From: DATARH01 sp963705325
GTDB taxonomy: Bacteria > Pseudomonadota > Alphaproteobacteria > ATCC43930 > CGMCC-115725
DNA: 64,000 bases
Direction: 5' to 3'
Assembly (NCBI GenBank): GCA_963705325.1
Contig: OY970069.1
Location: forward strand, 1,488,001 to 1,552,000
The position numbers and the translations under genes were made by a program. The notes beneath the pieces were generated by a model, which saw nothing but the letters and a program-made list of their open reading frames with translations, was not told the origin of the DNA and did no database searches. Shown here piece after piece: positions 9,321-19,031 of this stretch. Numbering within the stretch: the first letter of the stretch is position 1; every line of letters starts with the position of its first letter.

Positions 9321-11268
9321 CTATCCCCGTGGCGGGCGGCGGAGCCGGATCTGGTTCGGGCAGTGGCGGCGGCAGCCGGCGGAGCGACCTGGGCGATCGC
9401 ATCGGGCTGCGGTACGCGGCGCGCCGGGTCGCGCTTTTGCGCCTCGAGCAGAACGTCGCGGCACGATCGGCGCGGCCACGGCCGAACCGCCGCCGCCCTC
9501 GACGCCGCCATGCTCGACGACGACCGCGCAGACATAGCGCGGCGCACCGACCGGCGCGAAGGCGACAAACAGGGCGTGGTCGCGCTCCTTCCACGGGATC
9601 TCATCTTCTTTGCGCAAACCGTGATCGCGCTCGTACTGGCTGATGTGCCGCACTTGCGAGGTGCCGGATTTGCCGCCCATCGCGAAGCCGGCGTCCTTGA
9701 TGCGCGCGGCATAGGCGGTGCCGCCCTGCTCGTTGACCACCGCGTTCATGCCGTCGAGCACAAGCGCCAAGGAGCGCTGGCTGACGCCGAGCGCCGGAAA
9801 GGCGGTGATGTTCCGGTCGCCGCCCGGCGGCGAGCAGGCCCTGCTCGCGCACGAGGTGCGGCACGATCGCGCGGCCGGTGACCAGGCGCGCGGCCATCGT
9901 CGCGATCTGCAGCGGCGTCGCCAGCACGGAGCCCTGGCCGATGCCGGCGATCAGGGTCTCGCCTTGCTGCCAGGCGGACGCCGGTGGTCGCCAGCTTCCA
10001 GTCGCGGGTCGGGATCAGCCCGCCGCGCTCGCCCGGATATGTCGAGGCCGAGAGGCGCGCCGAAACCGAAGCGGCGAGCCATCGCCGCAATCCGGTCGAT
10101 GCCGGTGCGCCGCGCGGTCTCGTAGAAGAAGACGTCGCAGGATTTCTTGATCGCGTCGTGCAGGTGCAGCGTGCCGTGCCCGCCCTTCTGCCAGCAATGG
10201 AACGTCGCGTCGCCAAGTTCGAGATAGCCGGGGCAGGTGACTGCGGTATCCGGGGTGATCGCGCCGCTTTCGAGCGCAGCCAGCGCGACCACCGGCTTGA
10301 AGGTCGAGCCGGGCGGGTAGAGCGCCGCCGATCGCCTTGTCGGATAGCGGGTTGCGCGGGTCGGTCGACAGCTCCTGCCACGCCGCCTGCGTAAGCCCGG
10401 TCGAGAACAGCGTCGGGTCGTAGCTCGGGCTCGAGACCAGGGCGAGCACATCGCCGGTGACCGCGTCGAGCAGCACGCAGGAGACGCTCGGCTCGTGGCG
10501 CAGCGTTTGGTGACGAAATCCTGCATCGCCACGTCGAGCGCGAGCACGACATCCTGCCCGGCTGCCCCTCGTTGCGGGCGATCTCGCGCACGACCCGGCC
10601 ATAGGCGTTGACCTCGATCTCGCTGGTGCCGGCGCTGCCGCGCAGCACCAAATCCTCGGATTTCTCGATGCCGGCCTTGCCGATGCGGAAATCGGGCAGT
10701 TCCAGCAGCGGGTCGCCGGTCAGCTCCTTTTCGGACACCGCCGCGACATAACCGAGAACATGCGCCGCGGTCGGCCCGTAGGGATAGCGACCGGATCAGG
10801 CCCTGCTCGATCGAGACGCCGGGCAAGCTCGGGGACCGCGACCTCGATCCGCGCCATCTCGCTCCCAGCTGAGATTGGCGCGCACCACCAGCGGCACAAA
10901 GGCGTGCTTGCGCTTGGCGTCGCGCAGCACGCGTTGGCGATCGGCATCGCTGACCTCGATCAGCGTGCCGAGCGCGGTCGAGCGTCGCATCGAGGTCGCC
11001 GGTCTGCTCGGGGACGATGACGACCCGATAATTCTGCCGGTTATCGGCGAGGCTGACGCCGAACCGATCGAGGATGCGCCCGCGCGGCGGCGCCAGCAGC
11101 CGCAGATTGATGCGGTTCTCGTCGGCCAGGACGCGGTAGCGGTCGCGGTCGAGGACCTGCAGCTGGTACAGGCGCCCGGCGAGAGCGCCGACGAGCGCGA
11201 TCTGTCCGCCGGCGAGGATCGCCGCGCGCCGGCTCAACAGTTTTTGCGCGTGACGTCTCGCGCGGCAT
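9321..11268 (-). CDS. mrdA: Penicillin-binding protein 2, many frameshifts
   Basis: Periplasmic transpeptidase that crosslinks peptidoglycan made by RodA in the elongasome. N-terminal membrane anchor (RRAAILAGGQIALVGALAG), then the pedestal with RLYQLQV, NRINLRLLAPPRGRILDR and LADNRQNYRVV. The catalytic domain shows the SxxK motif in YPPGSTFKPVVAL, the SxN motif region KKSCDVFFYETA and the KSG triad in GGKSGTSQVRHIS. Reading it needs ten or more frame changes, yet all motifs occur in order and at normal spacing (about 640 residues). Start ATG 11268 is 5 bp after the mreD stop; the end TAG at 9321 is 4 bp before rodA. Probable consensus errors. Confidence 0.83.
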
Positions 11269-11273
11269 GACCG

Positions 11274-11828
11274 TTAAGACCCGGGCGCAGTCAGCCGGCG
11301 CCCATCACGCGCGCGCTGGGTGCGGCCGAGCAGGAAGCTGGCCACCGGGAAGATCGCGATCGTCAACACGGCGCGGAATCACGGTGATGCGGAAATCGAA
11401 GAAGCTCGAGGTTGAGGAGGCAATGCAACGCCCACAGCCCGGACATCGGGCTACCACCGTCAGCAAGGTGAAGCCGGTCCACACGAAGGGGAAGGTGCGG
11501 TTGACGAAATAGCGGCGGTACCCGCAGCACCGCGCTGCGCGACAGAAGCAGCAGCAACGCATTGATCCCGATCGGCGAGCCGGCCAAGCAGGTCCTCGGC
11601 CAACCCGATGGCGAACAGCGCCAGCGGCGGCAGCAGATCGGGGCGATAGATCGTCCAATGATAGGCCGCCATCAAGGTGAACGCCGGGGTCAGCGCAGCA
11701 TATCCCGGGATGTGAACCGGCAGCACGGAAATCAGCGCGGCGAATAGCGTTGTTGCCGCAGGCAGCATTCGTCCGGCGCCGTTGTTGACCCGCGGTAGCG
11801 CTGGAATGCTGAAGACCTTAAGCGCCAT
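11274..11828 (-). CDS. mreD: Rod shape-determining protein MreD, frameshifted
   Basis: Small inner-membrane protein of the elongation complex. Starts MALKVFSIPALPRVNNGAG and shows several hydrophobic helices: ATTLFAALISVLPVHIPGY, then TPAFTLMAAYHWTIYRPDLL, a family-typical segment in MreD, then LALFAIGLAEDLLG. The frame then changes twice or more; later pieces include SPIGINALLLLLSR, RTFPFVWTGFTLLTVV and a C-terminus with LTIAIFPVASFLLGRTQRAR ending at TAA 11274. About 180 residues when corrected, the usual length. Lies 12 bp after mreC and just before mrdA. Confidence 0.75.
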
Positions 11829-11840
11829 AGGACCTAGCCT

Positions 11841-12736
11841 TCAGCGGATTGTGTCGTCCTCGCCGGGTGGCTTGCGTTTGCTTGGCTTAGCGACGACTTG
11901 CACCGGCTGGGGCAGCGATCGCGACAGGCCGTAATCGACGACCAGGAGGTACCCGACCTGGGACAACTCGACATAGGGCTCGATCCGCGGTACACCCGAT
12001 TCGATTGCGCTCACCACGCCGACCGGCAGACCCAGGCGGGAAAAGCCCACCCTCGCCCGAGGTGACGACGCGGTCGCCGATTTTCACCGCGTCGGGAGAC
12101 GTCAAATACATGAGCTTCGGCCGCTCGGAATTGTCGCCGGCCAGCACCGCGTTGACATGGGAGCTCTCGATCATCACCGGAATGCGCGAGTTGAGGTCGG
12201 TGATCAGCAGCACTCGGGCGGCGCGGTTGCCGACTTCGGTCAGCCGCCCGACGAGCCCCTCGCCGGTGATCGCGGCCTGCCCGCGCGCCACATGGTCCTC
12301 GGTGCCGGCATTGATGAGGAGCGTGCGCACGTAGCCGCCGCCCGAATTGGCGATGACCCGGGCGGTGACGTATGAAACCGAGTTCTCCGGCACCGCCTTC
12401 AGTAAAGTCGCGCAGTTTTTGATTGTCGGCGGACAGGTTGAGTGCCGTCTGCTGCCACTGCAGCAGCCGTTGCGTTCTCGGCTTCGAGGCGCGCGTTCGC
12501 CTGGTACATGTTGACAAACATTTGCACGCTGTCGATCGCGCTACCCACGGCGGCAATTGGTCGCGAAAACGCCTCGAGCAACGGGCGCGACGGTATCGGT
12601 CACCGCCGTGCGCACCGAATCGAAGATCAGCTGATCGGCCTTGCCAAGCATGACGATCGCAGCCGACAGCAGCACGAGGATGCGGCAGCGTCGTGCGCTG
12701 GATCGTCGCGCGTCTTTGCGGCGAAAACCAAATCAC
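11841..12736 (-). CDS. mreC: Rod shape-determining protein MreC, frameshifted
   Basis: Bitopic inner-membrane protein whose periplasmic part scaffolds PBP2. Begins with GTG at 12736 (MIWFSPQRRATIQR), then after a frame change the single membrane helix and KADQLIFDSVRTAVTDTVAP, a coiled-coil segment (VQMFVNMYQANARLEAENAT), and the beta-rich core with VTARVIANSGGGYVRTLLIN, GQAAITGEGLVGRLTEVGNR and RIPVMIESSHVNAVLAGDNS. The C-terminus, in yet another frame, ends KPPGEDDTIR at 11841. At least four frame changes. Second gene of the mreBCD-mrdA-rodA operon, with about 105 bp after mreB. Confidence 0.8.
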
Positions 12737-12841
12737 GCCGTCCCCTCAGCCGTTACGGCGCCGATGCAAACGCCAATAGGCTCTCGCTAGCATGAGTCCC
12801 CTGCCCATAACCGCTCGCGGAGGCGAGCCGATAAAAGACTC

Positions 12842-13891
<1,050 letters not shown>

Positions 13892-13984
13892 GAACCCAAA
13901 GTTGCCGACCCGCCCCGATTTCAGTCCGGCGCGGGGGCGCCGCCAAAATCGTCTTGCCGATCAATGACATTATTGTTCGCATCG

Positions 13985-14009
13985 GGCAACAATGATTGCG
14001 ATTGTTGCC
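13985..14009. promoter_or_regulatory. Perfect 9-bp inverted repeat upstream of mreB (possible operator)
   Basis: GGCAACAAT at 13985-13993 and its exact reverse complement ATTGTTGCC at 14001-14009, separated by 7 bp. It sits in the divergent gap between mreB (start 13891) and the RHH gene (start 14101). Arm length and spacing fit a dimeric DNA-binding protein site. An additional half-like ATTATTGTT is nearby at about 13970. No T-run follows, so it is not a typical terminator. Which regulator binds is unknown; the neighbouring ribbon-helix-helix protein is one guess. Confidence 0.5.
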
Positions 14010-14100
14010 AGCAAATGCGCGCAAACCGTCAGAATCCCCCGTTTCGTCTAGCGATCCTTACGGATTGCCACGGCTCATTCAAGTGATCTTAAGTAAACTT

Positions 14101-14340
14101 ATGGTTGACGACCTACAGAGCGCCGCGGTGATCGTCAAACGTTCGGTGCGCATCGCCGGCCATGCCACCAGCGTTTCGCTCGAAGCGGCGTTCTGGCGGG
14201 GGTTATGCGACATCGCGGCCGCACGTAGACTGTCGGTCAACACCTTGCTGACCGCGATCGACGCCGGGCGGAGCGGCAACCTGTCGAGCGCGATCCGCCT
14301 GTTTGTGCTCGATTGCGCGCGGCGCGGCGAGCTTTTGTGA
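14101..14340 (+). CDS. Ribbon-helix-helix domain protein (RHH_4-like)
   Basis: 79-residue protein. Core sequence VKRSVRIAGHATSVSLEAAF followed by WRGLCDIAAARRLSVNTLLT matches the alphaproteobacterial ribbon-helix-helix family in which a short beta strand (SVRIAGHATSVSLE) precedes two helices. Such proteins usually bind DNA as dimers and are often autoregulated; target unknown. ATG 14101 is preferred over the longer frame beginning at 13996, because the extension is not family-like. The gene ends 27 bp before the DUF4169 gene, with which it is commonly paired in alphaproteobacteria (recalled association). Confidence 0.75.
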   Translation: MVDDLQSAAVIVKRSVRIAGHATSVSLEAAFWRGLCDIAAARRLSVNTLLTAIDAGRSGNLSSAIRLFVLDCARRGELL

Positions 14341-14366
14341 TAGGGTCGAGCCCGGAGGGAGCCACA

Positions 14367-14540
14367 GTGACCTCGGTCGTCAATCTTAACCGGTTTCGCA
14401 AGGCCAAGAAGCGCGTAGAGGCGCAGCAGCGCGCGGTCGAAAACCGCGCCCTGTCCGGCCGCAACAAGAAAGACCGGCGTGTCGCAGAGAGCGAGCGTCA
14501 GCGGGCCGCGCGTGAACTTGACGGTAAGCGTCTCGACTGA
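14367..14540 (+). CDS. DUF4169 family small protein
   Basis: 57 residues, very basic and helical: TSVVNLNRFRKAKKRVEAQQ, then ENRALSGRNKKDRR and a C-terminal ARELDGKRLD. The INL/VNL-R-KA(R/K)K start, the NR..(H/S)GR..K block and the ARELDG(K/H)RL ending are the hallmarks of DUF4169. The GTG at 14367 is chosen as start because GGAGGGA lies about 8 bp upstream and the family begins right before V(I)NL. Function unknown. Probably co-transcribed with the RHH gene. Confidence 0.75.
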   Translation: MTSVVNLNRFRKAKKRVEAQQRAVENRALSGRNKKDRRVAESERQRAARELDGKRLD

Positions 14541-14544
14541 AGCG

Positions 14545-15057
14545 TCAGGTTGCGGCGAGAGCAGTGCGATAGGCAACCTCATTCGCCGCGTCGAAGCACA
14601 CGAAGATCACCTGCTCGGGGTAGCTGTTTGCAGCCAAATAGGTGGCGACCGCGTTCACCGCGATCCGTGCTGCCGGTTCGTGCGGATAGCCGTAGACTCC
14701 TGTGGAGATCGCCGGAAAGGCGATTGCGGCGAACCGGTTCTCGCGGGCGATCCGCAACGCGTTTTGGTAACATGAGGCAAGAATCTCCGCCTCGTTGGCT
14801 TTTCCGCCCCGCCACACGGGACCGACCGTGTGGATGACGTAGGGCGCCGTTAGCCGGTAGCCACGGGTTAATTTCGCCTCGCCCGGAGAGCAGCCGCCCA
14901 GCAATCGGCACTCGGCAAGTAGCTCGGGGCCGGCGGCGCGGTGGATCGCGCCGTCGACACCGCCACCGCCCAGCAGTGACGTATTGGCGGCATTGACGAT
15001 CGCATCCACTGCCAGCAGCGTGATGTCGCCGGTTTCGAGCTTGACCCTCGGCAGCAT
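14545..15057 (-). CDS. Macrodomain O-acetyl-ADP-ribose deacetylase
   Basis: 170-residue macrodomain of the YmdB/MacroD type, which hydrolyses O-acetyl-ADP-ribose and removes ADP-ribose from acidic residues. Visible motifs: GDITLLAVDAIVNAANTSLL (ADP-ribose contact), GGGGVDGAIHRAAG (catalytic loop with the Asp of GVDGAIH), YVIHTVGPVW, and the phosphate loop FPAISTGVYGYP. It is a single-domain enzyme with no signal peptide, hence cytosolic. It converges on the DUF4169 gene (4 bp apart). A strong terminator lies just upstream, ending the sigma-factor transcript. Confidence 0.92.
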   Translation of the reverse strand: MLPRVKLETGDITLLAVDAIVNAANTSLLGGGGVDGAIHRAAGPELLAECRLLGGCSPGEAKLTRGYRLTAPYVIHTVGPVWRGGKANEAEILASCYQNALRIARENRFAAIAFPAISTGVYGYPHEPAARIAVNAVATYLAANSYPEQVIFVCFDAANEVAYRTALAAT

Positions 15058-15079
15058 GGCGAGATTTTACGGCGAGAAA

Positions 15080-15112
15080 CGAAAACGGGAACCGGCGAAT
15101 TTCCGGTTCCCG
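15080..15112 (-). terminator. Rho-independent terminator after the ECF sigma gene
   Basis: A perfect 10-bp stem (CGGGAACCGG 15086-15095, CCGGTTCCCG 15103-15112) with a 7-nt loop. On the minus strand it is followed directly by TTTTCGTTTC. It lies about 37 bp beyond the stop of the ECF sigma gene and before the macrodomain gene, so it should separate the two co-directional genes. Confidence 0.75.
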
Positions 15113-15148
15113 CTCGTTGGGCTGTGAAGCCGCCCGGGGCGGCCGACG

Positions 15149-15763
15149 CTAGGCGGCGCGATAGGTCGAGCGCGGCACGTGGAGTGCTTCCTTCCGCTGA
15201 GGAGTTCGGCGTACCATGTGTTGGCCCGCAACCCGACGCGGCAAGCTCGGTCGCGCCATGATTGCTTCTGCCCGGCGGTCGGGGACAATGCCCATCAGCC
15301 GGCGCAGCGCCTCGCGACCGCGCGACAGGCGCGAGCGGACGGTGCCAACCGGGACGCCGATGATCTCGGCGACAGCCTCGTAGCGCAGGCCTTCGAGGCC
15401 TACCAGCAGGATCACGGAGCGCTGCTCATCAGGCAGCCGGGCGAGTGCACGGTCCAAGTCGCGCAATTCGAGCGAGCGACCCTGATCCGCCGGGCGGGTC
15501 AGCGATGGCTCGGTCTCGCTGATCGTCACCGCCGCCCCTTCGCGTACGGCTCGGCGAACCTGATTGACATATTGGTTATGCAAGATGGTGAAGAGCCAGG
15601 CCCGCAGATCCGTGCCTTCTTTCCACAGGTGTTGCTTCGCCAGTCCGCGCACCAGGCAATCTTGGACGAGATCGTCGGCGGCCACCGCATCACGGGTCAG
15701 CGCGTGCGCGTAGCGCCGCAGGCGCGGAATTTCGGCTTCGATTTTCCGACGGAGGTCGGTCAT
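15149..15763 (-). CDS. ECF-family RNA polymerase sigma factor
   Basis: 204 residues. Region 2 is seen in YAHALTRDAVAADDLVQDCL and TDLRAWLFTILHNQYVNQVR; region 4 in LPDEQRSVILLVGLEGLRYE and VAEIIGVPVGTVRSRLSRGR. There is an unusual basic C-terminal tail of about 35 residues after region 4 (REALRRLMGI onward) ending RSTYRAA. No anti-sigma gene is adjacent. It is transcribed divergently from an OmpR-type regulator (165-bp gap), so the two may be co-regulated. Belongs to the small alphaproteobacterial stress sigma factors related to EcfG (family-level inference); the regulon cannot be read from sequence. Confidence 0.88.
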   Translation of the reverse strand: MTDLRRKIEAEIPRLRRYAHALTRDAVAADDLVQDCLVRGLAKQHLWKEGTDLRAWLFTILHNQYVNQVRRAVREGAAVTISETEPSLTRPADQGRSLELRDLDRALARLPDEQRSVILLVGLEGLRYEAVAEIIGVPVGTVRSRLSRGREALRRLMGIVPDRRAEAIMARPSLPRRVAGQHMVRRTPQRKEALHVPRSTYRAA

Positions 15764-15928
15764 GGGGGAACCCCGCTTTGTTGCTACCGGCGCAAGGCCG
15801 GTCGGAACGCGAGGAATTTAGCGAGGGCTCGCAACCCCATGATGACAAGCGAGCTTCTTTTTGTAAGGAATTGTAACCGCAGATGTCTTCGATTATGTGT
15901 TTATAGCACCCTGCCAAATCGTGGATTT

Positions 15929-16648
15929 ATGAGCGAAACGGGATACATACTGGTCGTCGATGACGAGCGGGACATATGCGATCTCGTGCGCGAATACCTC
16001 GCGAGCGAAGGGTTTCGCGTATTGACCGCAAACGATGGCGCGGGGCTGCGCGAGGAGATGGCGCGCTCCAAGGTCGATCTCGTCATCCTCGATCTGATGC
16101 TACCTGGTGAGGATGGGTTGCAGTTGGCGCGCGAGCTGCGCACTGCCTCCGATGTCGGCATCATCATGCTGACCGGGCGCGGCGAGACGGTGGACCGCAT
16201 TATCGGGCTCGAGATGGGCGCCGACGACTATCTGCCGAAGCCGTTCCACCTTCGCGAGCTGCTGGCGCGAGTGCGCAGTGTGATGCGCCGCGCCGCCTCG
16301 CGCGCCGCCGAGCGGGCAATCGGCGAGCGTTCGCGGGTACGCTTTGCCGACTGGACCCTCGATCTATCGAGCCGGGGGCTGCTGTCGCCGTCGGGGGACG
16401 ACGTGCGGTTGACGACCGGCGAGTTCGAGTTGTTGGCGGCGCTGGTCAACCACGCCAACCAAGTGCTTTCGCGCGATCGCCTGCTCGACCTGTCGCGCCA
16501 CCGCGAGGCGGGACCGTTCGACCGCACTATTGACGTGCAGGTCGGCCGGCTGCGCCGCAAGCTGGAGGACGACCCGAAAAACCCGACGATCATCAAGACC
16601 GTGCGCGGCGGCGGCTACATGCTCACGCCGCCGGTGGAATTCGAGTAA
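15929..16648 (+). CDS. OmpR/PhoB-family response regulator
   Basis: 239 residues: receiver domain (residues about 5-118) with the acidic pair in VVDDERDI, the phospho-acceptor in VILDLMLPGEDG and lysine in YLPKPFHLREL, then a winged-helix DNA-binding domain (about 140-235) with LTTGEFELLAALVNHANQVL, RTIDVQVGRLRRKLE and TVRGGGYML. ATG 15929 starts exactly before the receiver fold; an upstream extension of the open frame is only antisense to the sigma gene. No histidine kinase is adjacent, so it is an orphan here. It converges on tyrS with 9 bp between stops. Confidence 0.93.
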   Translation: MSETGYILVVDDERDICDLVREYLASEGFRVLTANDGAGLREEMARSKVDLVILDLMLPGEDGLQLARELRTASDVGIIMLTGRGETVDRIIGLEMGADDYLPKPFHLRELLARVRSVMRRAASRAAERAIGERSRVRFADWTLDLSSRGLLSPSGDDVRLTTGEFELLAALVNHANQVLSRDRLLDLSRHREAGPFDRTIDVQVGRLRRKLEDDPKNPTIIKTVRGGGYMLTPPVEFE

Positions 16649-16657
16649 GCGAGCGGC

Positions 16658-17908
16658 CTAGCCGGGCCGGACGAGGACGTGCCGTTTGCGGCCGGCGCTG
16701 AGCTTGATCTGACCCTCGGCGTCGAGATCGGCGAGCGAGACGATCTGCATTTCGTTGCCAATCACCGTATCGTTGAGGCGCGCGCCGCCACCCTTGATCA
16801 GCCGCCTCGCCTCGCCATTTGAGGTGGCTAGTCCGGCCGGCACGAACAGTTCGAAAGCCGGAATGCCGCGTTCCAGCCGGTCGCGGGGCAGTTCGACCGA
16901 GCGCAGTGCATCTCCCGATCCACCGGTCTCGAAGACTGCCTGCGCCGTCGTCGCCGCATGCTCGGCAGCCGCGCGGCCGTGGGCGAGCGCCGTCGCCTCG
17001 GTCGCCAGCACCTTTTTTGCGTCGTTGATCTCGCTGTCGCGCAGCTTTTCCAGGTGGGCGATCTCGTCGAGCGGCAGTTCCGTAAAGAGCCGCAGAAACC
17101 GGCCGATATCGGCGTCCTCGCAGTTGCGCCAGTATTGCCAATATTCAAAGGGGTTCAGCTTCTCGGCATTGAGCCAGACCGCGCCGCCGAGACTCTTGCC
17201 CATCTTGGCACCGGACGATGTCGTCATCAGCGGCGTCGTCAGGCCGAACAGGGTCTTGTTGACGACGCGGCGGCCGAGATCGACGCCGGCGACGATGTTG
17301 CCCCACTGGTCGGAGCCGCCGAGCTGCAGCACGCAGTCATAACGCCGCGCCAGCTCGACAAAATCGTAAGCCTGGAGGATCGGATAGTTGAATTCGAGAA
17401 AGGTCAGCGGCTGCTCGCGGTCGAGCCGCAGCTTGACGCTGTCCTGGGTCAGCATGCGGTTGACCGAGAAGTGCCGGCCGATGTCGCGGAGCAGCGGGAT
17501 GTAGCGCAGCTCGTCGAGCCAGTCGGCGTTGTTGACCATGATCGCGTCGTTCGGCCCGTCGCCGAAGGTGAGATACTTGGCGAACGTGGTGCGGATGCCG
17601 GCCATGTTGCGGGCGATCTGTTCGTCGCTGAGCAGCGGCCGCGCCTCGTCGCGGAACGATGGGTCGCCGATCCGCGTGGTGCCTCCGCCCATCAGCGCGA
17701 TCGGCTTGTGACCGCATTGCTGGTAGAGCCGCAGCAGCATGATCCCGACAAGATGTCCGATATGCAGGCTGTCGGCGGTACAATCGTAGCCGAGATACGC
17801 GGTCACCGGCCTGGCAAGCAGCAACGCGTCGAGCGCCGCCTCGTCGGTACACTGGTGGATAAAGCCACGTTCGCGCGCGGCGGCAAGAAAGGGCGATTTG
17901 GCTGACAT
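16658..17908 (-). CDS. tyrS: Tyrosyl-tRNA synthetase
   Basis: Charges tRNA-Tyr in the cytoplasm. Class I synthetase: HIGH motif at residues 49-52 (SLHIGH), tyrosine-binding YDFVELARRYDCVLQLGGSD, signature KMGKS (GAKMGKSLGG, a variant of KMSKS), and a C-terminal S4 RNA-binding domain (ARRLIKGGGARLND onward). 416 residues, normal length. The start is ATG 17908 (MSAKSPFLAAARERGF); a longer frame begins at 17977 but would run into anmK. The start codon overlaps the anmK start codon on the other strand. Confidence 0.95.
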   Translation of the reverse strand: MSAKSPFLAAARERGFIHQCTDEAALDALLLARPVTAYLGYDCTADSLHIGHLVGIMLLRLYQQCGHKPIALMGGGTTRIGDPSFRDEARPLLSDEQIARNMAGIRTTFAKYLTFGDGPNDAIMVNNADWLDELRYIPLLRDIGRHFSVNRMLTQDSVKLRLDREQPLTFLEFNYPILQAYDFVELARRYDCVLQLGGSDQWGNIVAGVDLGRRVVNKTLFGLTTPLMTTSSGAKMGKSLGGAVWLNAEKLNPFEYWQYWRNCEDADIGRFLRLFTELPLDEIAHLEKLRDSEINDAKKVLATEATALAHGRAAAEHAATTAQAVFETGGSGDALRSVELPRDRLERGIPAFELFVPAGLATSNGEARRLIKGGGARLNDTVIGNEMQIVSLADLDAEGQIKLSAGRKRHVLVRPG

Positions 17909-18989
17909 GGCTGGTTCATCTAGCACAAAACCGGTTTCGGCGCTGGGGCTGATGAGCGGCACGTCGCTCGACGGCATCGACGTCGCGGCGATCGACAGCG
18001 ACGGGGAGGCATGGGTTGCGGCGGGGCCGGCGCTGACCGTGCCCTACCCGGACGATTTCCGCGAGCGCCTACGCGGCGTCCTTGGCGGGGTCGGGCCGGT
18101 CGCCGAGGTCGCGGACGCGCTGACCCGACAGCATGCCGCGGCGGTCGGCGAATTCCGCGCTCGCCACCCGCAAATCCGTGTGGAGCTGATCGGGTTCCAC
18201 GGTCACACGGTTTTGCATCAGCCGGAAAACCGCCGCACCTGGCAGATCGGCGATGGCGCACTGCTGGCGCGGCTGAGCGGCTGCGATGTCGTCGCCGACT
18301 TCCGCAGCGCCGATGTCGCCGCCGGGGGCGAGGGGGCGCCGCTCGCGCCGCTCTACCACGCCGCGCTGGCTGCAAAGCTCGGGAAGCCGCTCGCCGTGCT
18401 CAATCTCGGCGGGGTCGGCAACGTGACGTGGATCGGCGCGGACGGGGCAATCCTCGCGTTCGATACCGGGCCGGGCAATGCGTTGATCGACGATTGGGTG
18501 CGCCAGCATACCGGTCAGCCAGCCGATTTCGGCGGCGTGCTTGCTGGCAGCGGCCAGGTCTCGTCGAATCATGTCGCGCATTTCCTGAGTGCATCGTATT
18601 TCGCGCGCAGACCGCCCAAATCGCTCGACCGCGATGCGTTTGCCGGGTTCGTGCCGAATGGCCTATCGGCGGCCGACGGCGCCGCGACCCTGACCGAGAT
18701 CACTGCCGCGGCGATTGCCGCCGCGCGGGTTCATTTTCCCGCGCCGGTGCGGGAGTTTCTGGTGACAGGCGGGGGCCGGCACAACCCGGCGATGATGGCG
18801 GCGCTGGCGCGGCTGCTCGGCGTGCTGGTGCGGCCGGTCGAGGCAGTCGGCTGGGACGGCGATGCGCTCGAGGCCCAAGCCTTTGCCTACCTGGCGATCC
18901 GCTCGGTTCGCGGCTTGCCGCTGAGCCTGCCGTCGACAACCGGCGCGCCGCGGCCGATGCGCGGCGGCTGGCTGTTCAGGGCCGGATGA
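17907..18989 (+). CDS. anmK: Anhydro-N-acetylmuramic acid kinase
   Basis: Phosphorylates and opens 1,6-anhydro-N-acetylmuramic acid to MurNAc-6-phosphate during cell-wall recycling. 360 residues. The family signature GLMSGTSLDGID is at residues 14-25; LIGFHGHTVLHQPE, LNLGGVGNVTWIG and AFDTGPGNALIDDW follow, and a late ATP-site segment FLVTGGGRHNPAMM is present. The ATG at 17907 shares CATG with the tyrS start. A start further in would remove part of the conserved N-terminus, so this start is well supported. tyrS next to anmK is a common pairing. Confidence 0.94.
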   Translation: MAGSSSTKPVSALGLMSGTSLDGIDVAAIDSDGEAWVAAGPALTVPYPDDFRERLRGVLGGVGPVAEVADALTRQHAAAVGEFRARHPQIRVELIGFHGHTVLHQPENRRTWQIGDGALLARLSGCDVVADFRSADVAAGGEGAPLAPLYHAALAAKLGKPLAVLNLGGVGNVTWIGADGAILAFDTGPGNALIDDWVRQHTGQPADFGGVLAGSGQVSSNHVAHFLSASYFARRPPKSLDRDAFAGFVPNGLSAADGAATLTEITAAAIAAARVHFPAPVREFLVTGGGRHNPAMMAALARLLGVLVRPVEAVGWDGDALEAQAFAYLAIRSVRGLPLSLPSTTGAPRPMRGGWLFRAG

Positions 18990-19031
18990 GCCGAGATGGA
19001 CCGCGGCCTTCGCCGGGGTGACGGCAAGCCG

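Noticed and set aside
3044..12736. Programmed frameshifting as an explanation of the broken genes
   Set aside because: Breaks are far too many, occur in both directions, and do not sit on slippery heptamers with downstream structure; consensus error is simpler.
15179..15928. Upstream extension of the OmpR-type regulator
   Set aside because: The extension is antisense to the ECF sigma gene; the receiver fold begins exactly at ATG 15929.
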